Shown piece by piece: positions 52,255 to 61,796 of a DNA stretch of 64,000 nt. Position 1 is the first letter of the stretch, and each line of letters starts with the position of its first letter. The notes beneath the pieces were generated by a model that made no database searches, was not told the origin of the DNA, and saw only the letters and a program-made list of their open reading frames with translations. Source of the stretch: CAWCAW01 sp963793645 (GTDB lineage: Bacteria; Actinomycetota; Acidimicrobiia; Acidimicrobiales; UBA8190); NCBI GenBank assembly GCA_963793645.1, contig CAWCAW010000004.1, forward strand, positions 310,001-374,000. The letters are read 5' to 3'. Made by a program: the position numbers and the translations under genes.

Positions 52255-54297
52255 TCATCCGCGTAGCATGTCGGACTTCACGCCTGACACGAAGTCGTCG
52301 CGCCCCAAGCTCAAGGTGACCACCGGGCCCGCCGCAACGACGTCAGCGCGCCGGGGAACCCCGTGGAGCAGCGCTATCTCGCCAAACTGGTCGCCCGGGC
52401 GCAGCTCGGCCACCGCGTGTTCCTCCACCGACACCACCGCGTTGCCCTCGAGCATGACGAAGAATCGGGTGCCCTCGTCGCCCCGGCGCACCAGGGTGGC
52501 GCCGGCATCCCATCGATGAACGGCACTGCGCTCGGCCAGCACCCCGAGCGCTCGGGAATCGAGGTGCGAGAACAGGCTCACGTGCGAAAGCACGGTGACT
52601 CGCTGGCGCCACGTCCACGTCGATGCTCCTGAAATCAAGGGAGTGGCTTTGGTCTGCGTCGGCTCCTCTTGCCCCGTCAACGCCAACAAGAAGTCCTGGC
52701 GCGACAACGTCAGCATGCGCATGGGCTGGCGAGCCCGGACGGTCGCCGTTCGCCCGACGTCTCGCAACAGCGCCTTTTCGCCGAAACTCCCCCCGGCACC
52801 GACCTCACCGACACGAAAGCCGTCGACGAGAACGTCGGCCGAGCCCGACTCGATGACGTAAAAGCGATCGCCATGGTCCCCTTGGCGCACGACGTCCGTT
52901 CCTTCGGCCACGCTCAATGGTTCCACCCGCGCCACCAGCGACTCGAGAGCGGCCATGTCGAGTGGTTGCAAACAGGGCGCCGCATGAAAGAGGGCGAGGA
53001 CCCGGGCGTGCTCACCGGCACTGGCATCAGCGCGGTGCAACATCTTCCAGCCCACGACGACGACGATCGGCAACGGCACGCCGGCCACGATCAGCGCGCC
53101 CCGAATGCCGATGAACGCCACCAGCACCGGGGCCAGCAGGGCTCCCAGGCCCTCGAGGGCCAGCTTGGCTGACTCGATGGCGGCGGTGGCCCGCGGCAAC
53201 AGGCGGGTGGTGAGCAACCGATAGAGCAGCGACATGGTGGCCACGTCGGCCACCGCCATGCCGACGCCCCAGGCGACCACCAAGGCGAGAGCTACGTCGA
53301 GCACGGGGACCCCGGCGATCACCCCGAGGGGAACGCCGCAGGCGACCAAAGCCACGGCGGCGGGAGTCCCGAGGCGAGACCTGTCGATCAACGTCGCCGA
53401 AAGAGGAACCGCCGCCAGCGACCCGATACCGGCTGCCAACATCAAAAGCCCGACGCCGGCACTGCCGGCGTGCAGAAGCCGCAGCGACGCAATCACGGCG
53501 ATGGCGATCCACATCCCTCGCACAAAGGTCCGTAATCCGCTGACAGTGATGAGGCCGGCCACATGGGGATGACGCACGACCCCGAGGGTGGCCCGCAGCT
53601 CGTCACGTAAGGCGCCCGTAGGGGCGGCATTGACGAGCGAACCACGCGACCGGGAGAAGGGCAGCGTCACCGCGGCAGCACCGAGGAAGACGACCGCCGA
53701 TCCGGCGAAGACCGTGGCCGGGGTGGTCACCACGAGCAGGAATCCACCTGAGATGGCGCCCAGAGCCTGGCTGAGCGTCTTGACCGTGCTGAGCCCGGCG
53801 GCCGAAGCGGCGAGCTCCTTGGGCGTTCGGGCCAGCGCGGGGAGCATGGCGGACTGCGCCGGTCGATAGGGCCCCGATACCAGCGCATCGACGGCCACCA
53901 AGATCAGCAAGACACTGAGCGGCGCGCCCGACGCCGCCAACCCGGCGCTCAGCGCGACGAGGGCGGCGCGGGTGCCGGCGATGGCAGTGAGCACGCGCCC
54001 ACCGGGATGGCGTTCCACGTAGGAGACGCTCACGATGCTTCCCACCGCGGCAAAGAACAATCGGAAGCCCACCAGACCGACGGCGATGGCACCATGCATA
54101 CGAAACGCGTCAACGGCCAGTGCGGTGACATATCCCCATTCGGCCATGGTCAATGCCGCAAAAGCCACCACCAGCCAGGTGAGCGAGCGGTTGCCGAACA
54201 GGATGCGAAGCGGGTCGACGAGCCGGTCGAGCGCGCCGGCATGGGACGACAAGGTCCAGTGCCGACGTTTCTTGCTCGCAGTGTCGTCGTCGCTCAC
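52255..54297 (-). CDS. MFS-type membrane protein fused to two cyclic-nucleotide-binding domains
   Basis: About 680 aa from GTG 54297 (GAGG just upstream); a TTG start adds 30 residues. Residues up to about 420 form some 10-12 membrane helices of the MFS type (WLVVAFAALTMAEWGYVTAL, DALVSGPYRPAQSAMLPALA). Two cNMP-binding barrels follow, about 437-540 with GSFGEKALLRDVGRTATV and about 567-675 with QFGEIALLHGVPRRADVV. Both phosphate cassettes keep the Glu and Arg needed for cyclic nucleotide binding. Such fusions occur in actinobacteria, but the transported compound and the ligand are not established. Its end is 45 bp from the iron-box gene start. Confidence 0.88.
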   Translation of the reverse strand: MSDDDTASKKRRHWTLSSHAGALDRLVDPLRILFGNRSLTWLVVAFAALTMAEWGYVTALAVDAFRMHGAIAVGLVGFRLFFAAVGSIVSVSYVERHPGGRVLTAIAGTRAALVALSAGLAASGAPLSVLLILVAVDALVSGPYRPAQSAMLPALARTPKELAASAAGLSTVKTLSQALGAISGGFLLVVTTPATVFAGSAVVFLGAAAVTLPFSRSRGSLVNAAPTGALRDELRATLGVVRHPHVAGLITVSGLRTFVRGMWIAIAVIASLRLLHAGSAGVGLLMLAAGIGSLAAVPLSATLIDRSRLGTPAAVALVACGVPLGVIAGVPVLDVALALVVAWGVGMAVADVATMSLLYRLLTTRLLPRATAAIESAKLALEGLGALLAPVLVAFIGIRGALIVAGVPLPIVVVVGWKMLHRADASAGEHARVLALFHAAPCLQPLDMAALESLVARVEPLSVAEGTDVVRQGDHGDRFYVIESGSADVLVDGFRVGEVGAGGSFGEKALLRDVGRTATVRARQPMRMLTLSRQDFLLALTGQEEPTQTKATPLISGASTWTWRQRVTVLSHVSLFSHLDSRALGVLAERSAVHRWDAGATLVRRGDEGTRFFVMLEGNAVVSVEEHAVAELRPGDQFGEIALLHGVPRRADVVAAGPVVTLSLGRDDFVSGVKSDMLRG

Positions 54298-54469
54298 CTG
54301 CCTCGGGGCCTGGGCGTCGGGAACAACGGTGGCATCCCGGCTCGACCGGAGTCGGCGGCCCCGCTCCTGACGCAGAACAGTACCCAACGAGTGCCGATAG
54401 GTCCGGCGTTCACCGTTTCGTCACGCGTAGGTCACGTGCGGCGCCTCACGAGGTGGCTTACGGAGCGAC

Positions 54470-55075
54470 TCACCCCAACGTGACATGGCCCGATGAGATG
54501 GCAATGGACGCGATGCCGGCGGCCGTCGAGCACGCCGCAATGAGCTGCTTGAGGTTCTGAGTGGTGTACGCGGCGGCCGTCGAGCGCCTCCCGTTGTCCG
54601 AACCGGTAAAGGAGCCGGTCGTCTTGGCCGTACTGTCGGATCCGGGGAAAGTGAACCCTAAAGCCCCTGACGAGCTCTCACCGGGCGAGAATCCCGAGAA
54701 GCTCACCACGCTGGGGGCAATCGTGCTCGGCGTCCAGTGCACGGTGATCTTCAGGGCTTTGGGGGTGGCCAGGGACATGCAGCCGTTGGTGCCCAAACTG
54801 CTCGACGTCTCGGCGCTACCGCCGGTCACGTGCGCCACGTTCGACTTCGATGTCGTGCAATCGGACGCGTGCAGGGCGATCTTCAACGTTTCGGGCATGG
54901 ATCCCACCAATGTGAGCGGCGGGTTGAAGGTGGCTGCCCCTGAAACCGTGGTGCAGGTCACGCGTCCGGTGGCCACCGCACCGCCTTGGGAGCTGCCGCC
55001 GCAGGCGGCCAACAGCAGCGCCGTCAACGCCACAGCGCTCAGCACGCCTCCGGTCGCCCAGAGCCTCGATCTCAT
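54470..55075 (-). CDS. Lipoprotein of unknown function
   Basis: 201 aa. The signal sequence VLSAVALTALLLAACGGSS ends at a clear lipobox (LLAAC). The mature domain is beta rich (FNPPLTLVGSMPETLKIALH) with Cys pairs and Gly/Ser-rich loops, resembling secreted beta-sandwich proteins. GGAGGGGAGAACC precedes the ATG at 55075. It follows the membrane GT-C-like gene on the same strand, with 29 bp between. No family is recognised. Confidence 0.75.
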   Translation of the reverse strand: MRSRLWATGGVLSAVALTALLLAACGGSSQGGAVATGRVTCTTVSGAATFNPPLTLVGSMPETLKIALHASDCTTSKSNVAHVTGGSAETSSSLGTNGCMSLATPKALKITVHWTPSTIAPSVVSFSGFSPGESSSGALGFTFPGSDSTAKTTGSFTGSDNGRRSTAAAYTTQNLKQLIAACSTAAGIASIAISSGHVTLG

Positions 55076-55104
55076 GGTTCTCCCCTCCGAGCCGAACCGT
55101 CCGC

Positions 55105-56955
55105 TCAGCGCCAGTCGTACCACACGGTCAGACCATCGGACTGGGTGGGGGCCTGGCCAAGCAACCACGTCAGATAAGCCACAGCCTGAGCCGGGTTGGT
55201 GCCGTCGGCGGGAGCGGCCACGATCGTCCTTACGTGCCACGATCGCAGCTGGCGGTCGACGGCGCCGCGCATGGCCACGTTTTCGCCCGGTGCGATCCCC
55301 GATGCCAGCTTGGTGAGCACCGTGTCGGTCAAAGACGAGCGGCTGGCCCCTTCTAAGGAGGTTCCCGGTTCAGCCACGTTGAAACGACCTCCCGGCATGG
55401 CGAAGCGAAGGCCGGCACTGGCTTGCCATACCTGCGGGTTGGCGAAGTTGGCGTCGGGGAAGGGGTAGACGAGCACCTCCGAGTTCGCCGGGATGGCGTC
55501 GACGGCTTTTGAGGTGAAGTACGCGGGGACTCCGACCGCCTGCATGGGATACGGCCAGGCCGGAACCAGAGGCACGAGCACCGCTGCCCCTACCACCAGT
55601 GGCGCCACCGACGACAGGGTCGACATGGGGCCCCATCGATGACTGGCGTGGAATCGGTCAAGGGCCACCCCGAACACGATGGCGGCAAAAAGAGCCACGA
55701 AGACCGAGAACCGCACCGGTATGACGTTTTTCACCAGCGGAAGCTTGTTGAAGATGGCTTCGGGCAGATGCCCGGCATTGATTGCACGGTTGTCGACCTC
55801 TAGGGGCGATCCCAACGACATGACCAGCGCGACCACGGCCAGTATCGCCGCCACCAGCGCCACCCGGCTTCGGCGCAGCATGACCGTAGCTATCACCAAG
55901 AAGATCACCAGCGGCAGGCCCAGGTACGAGCCGTTCTCGACTCCGTTGCCGGCGAAGTGATTGGCCACCCGAGCCAACGACGACGGAGCGAAGCGCTCCA
56001 GGTTGTCAGGAAGGATGGACCCGAGGAGATCGGCCCGGTACACCTCGGGCATGGCCTGTAGGGGACCGACCACGTGGCCCGGTCCGGCCACCTGTACCCA
56101 CACCGGATACGCGAGCAGCACGGCCGCCGTCACCGCTGCCCCGATTAACCCCGTGAGGGCGAATTTCGCCTGCGTGGCGATGCGCGCGTGGCCGAAGGCC
56201 ACCACGACGATGATTCCCACCACCGACAGGGCCACGGTGTCGACCAGAAGTTCGCTCGAGATGAAGAACTGCACCGTTACGAGCAGACCGAGCAACACGC
56301 CCTTGCGCAGGGGCCGTCCCTCCTGACGCACGACGATGTCGTGGAGCAAAAGGAAGATGAGAGGGAGCAGGGCGACGAACTCGAGGTGGATGTGCCCGAC
56401 CCCCTGGGCCACGACATAGGGCGAGAACCCGAAGAGCAGTCCACCGAAAAAGGCGGCGGGTTGCCACGAGCTGAAGTTGCGAACGAGCACGTAGGCGGCC
56501 AACGCGCTCAGTACGGGGGCCAGCGTGCAAATGGTGTTGTAACTCACCACGGGGCCGGCCAAGAGGGTCACCGGTGCCATGAGATAGCCAAGAGGCAACG
56601 TGGACGTGTTCACCAACATGTTGACGCCGTACGGCGAGTTCCCGAAGCCCGAGATCAGAGGATTGTGCGGGTGCAGCAGCGTGTATGCCGGCCATGACAG
56701 GAACCACATGGAGGCCGCTTGGTCTCCCCCACCCGATAACGCGAACTGACTGGGGTCCGATCCCCATGCGTGCCACCATCCAAAAACGGCGATGGCGCCA
56801 TAGATGACCGCCGATATCGACATCGGGGCCCACCGGGGCCAGCGCGACGGTCTCGAGGTGGCTGCGGGCGCGGCGCCGGATCCGCCCCGGCGACGACGAC
56901 CGGCGGGCACGTCGACATCGGCGGGGGCCGGCACCGTCCTCGTCGATTGTGTCAT
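55105..56955 (-). CDS. Multi-helix membrane protein, GT-C-type glycosyltransferase-like
   Basis: 616 aa. Some 11 or more helices (YGAIAVFGWWHAWG, LLFGFSPYVVAQGVGHIHLEF) and a soluble C-terminal domain give the layout of polyprenyl-phosphate-dependent GT-C transferases. The first outer loop has DPSQFALSGGGDQAASMWF with an acidic residue where catalysis is expected. PEVYRADLLGSILPDNLERF is an extracellular loop. AGGAGTGCA precedes the ATG at 56955. It would add a sugar to an extracellular acceptor. Weak primary similarity keeps the assignment tentative. Confidence 0.7.
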   Translation of the reverse strand: MTQSTRTVPAPADVDVPAGRRRRGGSGAAPAATSRPSRWPRWAPMSISAVIYGAIAVFGWWHAWGSDPSQFALSGGGDQAASMWFLSWPAYTLLHPHNPLISGFGNSPYGVNMLVNTSTLPLGYLMAPVTLLAGPVVSYNTICTLAPVLSALAAYVLVRNFSSWQPAAFFGGLLFGFSPYVVAQGVGHIHLEFVALLPLIFLLLHDIVVRQEGRPLRKGVLLGLLVTVQFFISSELLVDTVALSVVGIIVVVAFGHARIATQAKFALTGLIGAAVTAAVLLAYPVWVQVAGPGHVVGPLQAMPEVYRADLLGSILPDNLERFAPSSLARVANHFAGNGVENGSYLGLPLVIFLVIATVMLRRSRVALVAAILAVVALVMSLGSPLEVDNRAINAGHLPEAIFNKLPLVKNVIPVRFSVFVALFAAIVFGVALDRFHASHRWGPMSTLSSVAPLVVGAAVLVPLVPAWPYPMQAVGVPAYFTSKAVDAIPANSEVLVYPFPDANFANPQVWQASAGLRFAMPGGRFNVAEPGTSLEGASRSSLTDTVLTKLASGIAPGENVAMRGAVDRQLRSWHVRTIVAAPADGTNPAQAVAYLTWLLGQAPTQSDGLTVWYDWR

Positions 56956-57047
56956 TGCACTCCTGGCGGATGTCGATTCCGGCGCGACCAAGTCGGTCAA
57001 CAGTACGCGGCGCCATGCCCGCAACCGGTGAATGCCAGGATGCTGAC

Positions 57048-58778
57048 TTAGGAGCCCGCCGGGGTGATCGTCTTCCAGTTGGACACCGACGCCGCGAGAT
57101 CACCGGCCGGTCCCTGGCCGAAGAGCCACAAGATGTTCCCTGTCATGGTGGCGACGCTGTCCGCCGGGCAATCGGTGACCGATGTGGGACATGGAGTCAA
57201 GGCATTGATCCAATCGGTGTCACCGGTATCCAAGACGCCGGCTTGGCCGACGGGATCCGTGTAATAGGTCATGTCGGAATAGGTCTCACCACCCCAGCGA
57301 CCCTGGTTCGTATAGGTGTCTGTCAAGGGGACCGGTGAATGGGCCAGGACCTGAAGATCGGCGGGCGTCTGCGACGGGGGCGCCAGGTGATCGATGTCAG
57401 AACGGATCATGCCGGGCAAAGACGAACCGTCTTTGAGCCCGGTGCCCTTATAGAGCCACGCCGACGCGTCGCTCACCACGAACGGAGCCGTGGCGCCCGG
57501 ATCGAGATAGCCGCTGTACATCTGGCCCACAAACGAATTCTCAGACCAGTTGGTGGGGGGTGCCGACCACGTATTGCCGGTAACGAGGTCGGGGTTTGCT
57601 GTGCCGTTGAGCGGGTCTTCGGCGGAGTCTCGGTAGTCGACCTCCTCGCGATCGGTCCCCAGAGACGACCCTTGCATGCGAACGTGGCGAAGCACCGCGG
57701 CAGCCCCGAAGAACACGATGTTGACGCCGGCGGCGTGGGCGGCGACGGCCGCCTGGCGTTCGGGGTATGACCACGACTCGTCGTGTCCCAGGGACAACAG
57801 GACTCGATGCTGAAGGAGTACTCCGGGGTTCTCGTCCACGGTGAGGTCGGTGCAATACGAGACGTCCAATCCGTGCTCTTCTGCGAATTCGATCATCGGG
57901 TATTCGTCAGTCAGGAAGTCGGCCGAGCCGTTTCCCTCGGCATAGGGACGATCGAAAGAGACGACCCGAGCCCGATTGCACACGGGGTAGGCCGGCGTGC
58001 CCTTGGGACACGGGCCTTGCCCTTGATAGAAGTCGTACCCGCCATAGGTGTTCCACCCTTGTTCGGTGAACGAGCGGTTCATGATCAAGTAGGCGGCGTG
58101 ACTGGTCGGATCCCAGATGGTGAGCGGGACGTAGGACTGCTGGCCACCGTCGCCCACCAGCTTGAGCAGGTAATCACCAGGGACGAAGGCGGCGGTGATG
58201 GCAAGCGTCAACGACGGCGTCCAGTTGTCGCAACTCACCATGTTCGTCACCGCCGTGACCGGGCACGGCGGCTGGACAAGTCCGGGCGTCTCAGACGAGC
58301 TCCACACGTCCCTGGCTCCAAGGCCTTGGTACCAGCCCATGCGGTAGGCCGTTACTTGGAATTCGGATGCCGTGGTCGACACATAGAGGGCGACACTTTG
58401 GCCGGCGGCGGCGTAGTTCAGATTGGCAAATCCTTGGATCGAACCAGACCCACTTCCGGGTTGGATCATCCAGGCGGAGGTGCCTGGACGTCGGTTCTCG
58501 GCGATGACCGCCGTCGACTGCACGCCATCGGGCCCGAGGAACGTCGGGGTGCTCGGTGTCGCCGGCGTGGTCGTCGGGTGCACTTTGGGCGAGCCGTGTG
58601 ACCGCGCCGCTCGAGTGGCCGGCTTCGGATGTGCGCTGGGACTCGTTGCGAACACGAAGACGATGACCACGCACACGGCCGAGAGAACGCCGCCGAGGGT
58701 TCGACGCCGACGGCGGACCGTCGCGTGCGGGTGCCCCCCAGGAAACGACGGCCTCTCCGTCGATTCCTGCTCGCTCAC
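57048..58778 (-). CDS. Membrane-anchored N,N-dimethylformamidase beta-subunit-like protein
   Basis: 576 aa. A single membrane helix (TLGGVLSAVCVVIVFVFATS) follows a short cytoplasmic tail; a Thr/Pro linker leads to the extracellular part. YLIMNRSFTEQGWNTYGGYD, DVSYCTDLTVDENPG and LLSLGHDESWSYPERQAAV match the large-subunit C-terminal domain of DMFase, a glutamine-amidotransferase-like fold. The Cys (SYCTD), His and Glu positions look catalytic-like. Whether these surface proteins hydrolyse amides is unknown. It sits between a GT-C-like protein and a RidA gene on the same strand, suggesting a role in surface polymers. Confidence 0.75.
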   Translation of the reverse strand: MSEQESTERPSFPGGHPHATVRRRRRTLGGVLSAVCVVIVFVFATSPSAHPKPATRAARSHGSPKVHPTTTPATPSTPTFLGPDGVQSTAVIAENRRPGTSAWMIQPGSGSGSIQGFANLNYAAAGQSVALYVSTTASEFQVTAYRMGWYQGLGARDVWSSSETPGLVQPPCPVTAVTNMVSCDNWTPSLTLAITAAFVPGDYLLKLVGDGGQQSYVPLTIWDPTSHAAYLIMNRSFTEQGWNTYGGYDFYQGQGPCPKGTPAYPVCNRARVVSFDRPYAEGNGSADFLTDEYPMIEFAEEHGLDVSYCTDLTVDENPGVLLQHRVLLSLGHDESWSYPERQAAVAAHAAGVNIVFFGAAAVLRHVRMQGSSLGTDREEVDYRDSAEDPLNGTANPDLVTGNTWSAPPTNWSENSFVGQMYSGYLDPGATAPFVVSDASAWLYKGTGLKDGSSLPGMIRSDIDHLAPPSQTPADLQVLAHSPVPLTDTYTNQGRWGGETYSDMTYYTDPVGQAGVLDTGDTDWINALTPCPTSVTDCPADSVATMTGNILWLFGQGPAGDLAASVSNWKTITPAGS

Positions 58779-58863
58779 TGATGCATGTTACCTCGCGTCC
58801 GACACCGCCAAAATGTCGACGCAGCCTGTCTGCGGGAGGTAATTTCGATGTCCACCGCCGCGG

Positions 58864-59352
58864 TTAGTGATCCGCCCCAACTGCCACAATGACCTCGATC
58901 TCGACGGCCCCACCCCTCGGTAAGGCGGCCACACCAACGGCTGACCGGGTATGGCGACCCCGTTCGCCGAAGATGGCATGGAGCACCCGGCTCGCCCCAT
59001 CCACGACTGATGGCTGATCGTGGAACTCCGGCACCGACGCCACATAGCCCGTCACGGTCAGAACTCGATCGATACGGTCGAGACTGCCCAAAGCAACCTC
59101 CAAAACGGCCAGCGCGTTGAGCGCGCACACCTCGGCGGCCCGTGCGCCTTCGGCCACGGTGACATCCAAGCCCAACGTGCCGACGCAGGTCAGCTCGCCG
59201 GCGATGCGAGGCAACTGCCCAGAAGTCCGAGCGACGCCGTCATGGACAACGACAGCGTCGAGAGGGTCATGGGGCGGATGGGGGCCGTACAGCGTCAGCC
59301 CGAGTGCCTCGATCCTGGCCTGGATCTCTCCGGACGGTGCAGAGCCGGACAT
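58864..59352 (-). CDS. RidA/YjgF-family protein
   Basis: 162 aa, starting at the ATG at 59352, six bases after GGAGG (an ATG two codons earlier is too close). The fold is recognised from HDGVARTSGQLPRIAGELTC, AAEVCALNALAVLEVALGSL and the C-terminal PRGGAVEIEVIVAVG. RidA proteins hydrolyse reactive imine/enamine intermediates released by PLP enzymes; the catalytic Arg of archetypal RidA near the C-terminus is here an Ala/Gly-rich AALPRGG, so the residue is only partly preserved. It is separated by about 245 bp from the divergent glycosidase gene; I see nothing in that gap. Confidence 0.87.
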   Translation of the reverse strand: MSGSAPSGEIQARIEALGLTLYGPHPPHDPLDAVVVHDGVARTSGQLPRIAGELTCVGTLGLDVTVAEGARAAEVCALNALAVLEVALGSLDRIDRVLTVTGYVASVPEFHDQPSVVDGASRVLHAIFGERGRHTRSAVGVAALPRGGAVEIEVIVAVGADH

Positions 59353-59597
59353 GGTCATCCTCCGAACGTTGAGCTGGTTTGGTCGCCAAGGAGCCAGACG
59401 AGCACCTTGATGTTGGCCTCCACGGCGTCGAACAGTAGACGGCGCTGCCGCTTGACCGCAGCGGTGGTCTTGCAGGCCGGACGCAAGCCCGCAGATTGCG
59501 TGAAGCGGCGCCACGGGTCCGCCGGACGACGTGGAGTCGGCCGCGTGTGACAGCATCGTGGGAGACGATCGAACGCAAGACCGTCGGGGGGGCGGAA

Positions 59598-61511
59598 ATG
59601 CGCACCAGGTGCCGAACACAGGCAAAGATCGCGGTGGGGCTCTCATCGCTGGCGATCACCGTGGTGCTGAGTGCCGGAGCCGGATCAACAGCCGGTGCTG
59701 AGGCGCCCAATCAGGTCCACCTCGCATCTCACCATACGGGCGCGTCGAAGAAGCCGGCAGAAACGTTGAGCTTTTCCGCCACGGGCTACTTTCGTGTGGC
59801 ACAGGCCGACGACCGCTGGTGGTTCGTGACGCCGACGGGGCAGCCGTTCTACGCCGACGGCGTGGACCACGTCGCTGCTGGCGGCGATACCGACCAGGTC
59901 ACCGGGCAGTGCCCTTACTGCGAGACGATCTCCGCTGAGTACCCCAGCACGGCGGCATGGGGAACGGCCACGCTGGCACGGTTGCGCTCCTGGGGGTTCA
60001 ACACCCTCGGCGACTACTCCGACGACAGCACCCTCGGCTCGCACATGCCCTTCACCGTCCAGCTCTCCATGGCCAGTGGCACCGACTGGTTCGCGTCGTC
60101 TTTTGTGACCAACGCCGAAGCCGTGGCAGCCGCCCAAGTCCCGCAGTACGCCGACAACCCCAACCTGATCGGCTACTTCACCGACAGCGAGCTCACCTGG
60201 GGCCCGCCGAACACGCCCAATGCGGAAACGGCGCTCCAGGAGTACCTCAACCTGCCGGCGGGATCTCCTGGCCTCGCTGTTGCGCAGCAGTACGAAGGCA
60301 ACCCGAATGGTTTCGTGTACGCCCTGGCGCATCGGTACTTCTCGGTGACCGCGGCGGCGGTCCACATGTACGACCCCAACCACTTGATCCTCGGGGTGAA
60401 GGCCGAAGGCCAGGAGATCCAGCCTGAGCTCCTGGAAGCGGCCCAGGGCTATGTCAATGTTTTCAGTGTCGAGGACTACTCGCTCAAAGACGACTTCGCC
60501 CAGGTCGTGGACAAGGCGTGGCCGCAGTACCTTCCGGTAGAGCCCAACCTGGCCAACATGGAGATGTACTTCAACGGCCCCATGATGATCGGCGAGTACT
60601 CCTTCATCGCGCCTGGTGCTGATCCCAACACGGTTCCCGGTATTTACTATGTATCCGCGAACCAACAAGCACGAGCGAACGACTATGCGAATTTCGTAGC
60701 CCCGCTGTACGAGGACGCGCCCTGGGTCATCGGTGACGGCTGGTTCGAATACGTGGACGAGCCGGCCAACGGCCGCGTCCCCGACGGCGAGAACAACAAT
60801 TTCGGCTTGGTCAACGTGAATGATCAGGCCTACCCCGATCTCGTGAACGCAGCGTCCCTCGTGCATTCGATCCTGCCTGATCGGCTGGTGGAGTCGGGCA
60901 CCGTCTGCGACTCGTGGGCCCAGGAATCTGACGGGGCCGTCTGCAACGCCACCATGACCAACCAGACCTATCCCGTCAGCATCATCGCCGAGCCGCTGCT
61001 GCCGGGAAAACAGGACGCGGCGTACACGGACACCGTCTACTCGGCCGGAGGTCGTCCCACCTACAAGTTCGCGGTGATGCAAGGACATCTGCCGAAGGGC
61101 CTGAGGTTGGACAAGAAGACCGGGGTCATCAGTGGAACCCCGAAGGACGCCGGAACCTCGGCATTCACGCTGCAGGTGACCGACGCAGCGGGTGCGAAGT
61201 CCACGCAGAGCGAGTCGATCACCATCGCCCCCGACGTCCCCGTCTCCATCGAGACGACGTCGCTCGGGCAGGCCCGGGTCGACGCCAGCTACACCAAGAA
61301 GTTGAAGGCAGCAGGGGGAACGGAGCCCTATACCTGGACGATCTCGTCCGGATCGCCGCCTGAGGGTCTCACGTTCAACCCTGATGGCGAACTTGATGGC
61401 GTGCCCACGATGCCAGGTACGTTCACCTTTGCGGTTACCGCCACCGACTCGACGTCGTCGCCACTGAGAGCAACCGCGACCTACAACCTGACCGTCAAAG
61501 CGTCGTCGTAA
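59598..61511 (+). CDS. Secreted glycoside hydrolase (GH50 beta-agarase-like) with two Ig-like repeats
   Basis: 637 aa. A signal peptide (KIAVGLSSLAITVVLSAGAG) precedes a TIM-barrel domain: FYADGVDHVAAGGDTDQ, NPNLIGYFTDSELTWGP (general acid Glu) and MMIGEYSFIAPGADPN (nucleophile Glu). WVIGDGWFEYVDEPANGRVP and DGENNNFGLVNVNDQAYPDL are typical of GH50/GH42-like agarases. Two putative-Ig (He_PIG-like) modules follow, each with TGVISGTPKDAGTSAFTLQV or a close relative. ATG 59598 has GCGGAA upstream. Substrate specificity is not known; agar is unlikely in soil. Confidence 0.75.
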   Translation: MRTRCRTQAKIAVGLSSLAITVVLSAGAGSTAGAEAPNQVHLASHHTGASKKPAETLSFSATGYFRVAQADDRWWFVTPTGQPFYADGVDHVAAGGDTDQVTGQCPYCETISAEYPSTAAWGTATLARLRSWGFNTLGDYSDDSTLGSHMPFTVQLSMASGTDWFASSFVTNAEAVAAAQVPQYADNPNLIGYFTDSELTWGPPNTPNAETALQEYLNLPAGSPGLAVAQQYEGNPNGFVYALAHRYFSVTAAAVHMYDPNHLILGVKAEGQEIQPELLEAAQGYVNVFSVEDYSLKDDFAQVVDKAWPQYLPVEPNLANMEMYFNGPMMIGEYSFIAPGADPNTVPGIYYVSANQQARANDYANFVAPLYEDAPWVIGDGWFEYVDEPANGRVPDGENNNFGLVNVNDQAYPDLVNAASLVHSILPDRLVESGTVCDSWAQESDGAVCNATMTNQTYPVSIIAEPLLPGKQDAAYTDTVYSAGGRPTYKFAVMQGHLPKGLRLDKKTGVISGTPKDAGTSAFTLQVTDAAGAKSTQSESITIAPDVPVSIETTSLGQARVDASYTKKLKAAGGTEPYTWTISSGSPPEGLTFNPDGELDGVPTMPGTFTFAVTATDSTSSPLRATATYNLTVKASS

Positions 61512-61522
61512 GGGAGGCGGGC

Positions 61523-61741
61523 ATGTGGCAAGCGGGTAAAGATGGACCGATGGCAACCACGCAAGTCGGCTGGCCCGACCATCCCAGCCCGAGGTCAATC
61601 GCCGTGGCCAGCGTCATCTTGGTGGTGGGAGGAGCGGTGCTCACGCGCCGCCTGCCAGGCCCGGTGCGCGGCATTGTGCGCCTGGCCCTGCCGAGCTTGG
61701 TGTTGCCGATTGCTACGCAACTCACACGTATGGGCGTCTAA
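61523..61741 (+). CDS. Small single-helix membrane protein
   Basis: 72 aa, twelve bases after the glycosidase stop with GGGAGG upstream, so it is probably in the same operon. The sequence has one long hydrophobic stretch (AVASVILVVGGAVL) and a second one (GIVRLALPSLVLPIATQL). No family is recognised. Its context hints at anchoring or assisting the exported glycosidase, which is speculation. Confidence 0.5.
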   Translation: MWQAGKDGPMATTQVGWPDHPSPRSIAVASVILVVGGAVLTRRLPGPVRGIVRLALPSLVLPIATQLTRMGV

Positions 61742-61796
61742 CTCTCGCCAATGAGCCGGGCGAGACAGCGGACCCAGGACCACGGAGGTCAGCGAC

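Noticed and set aside
59685..61598. A 637-residue open frame on the minus strand
   Set aside because: Antisense to the signal-peptide-bearing glycosidase and without any recognised domain.
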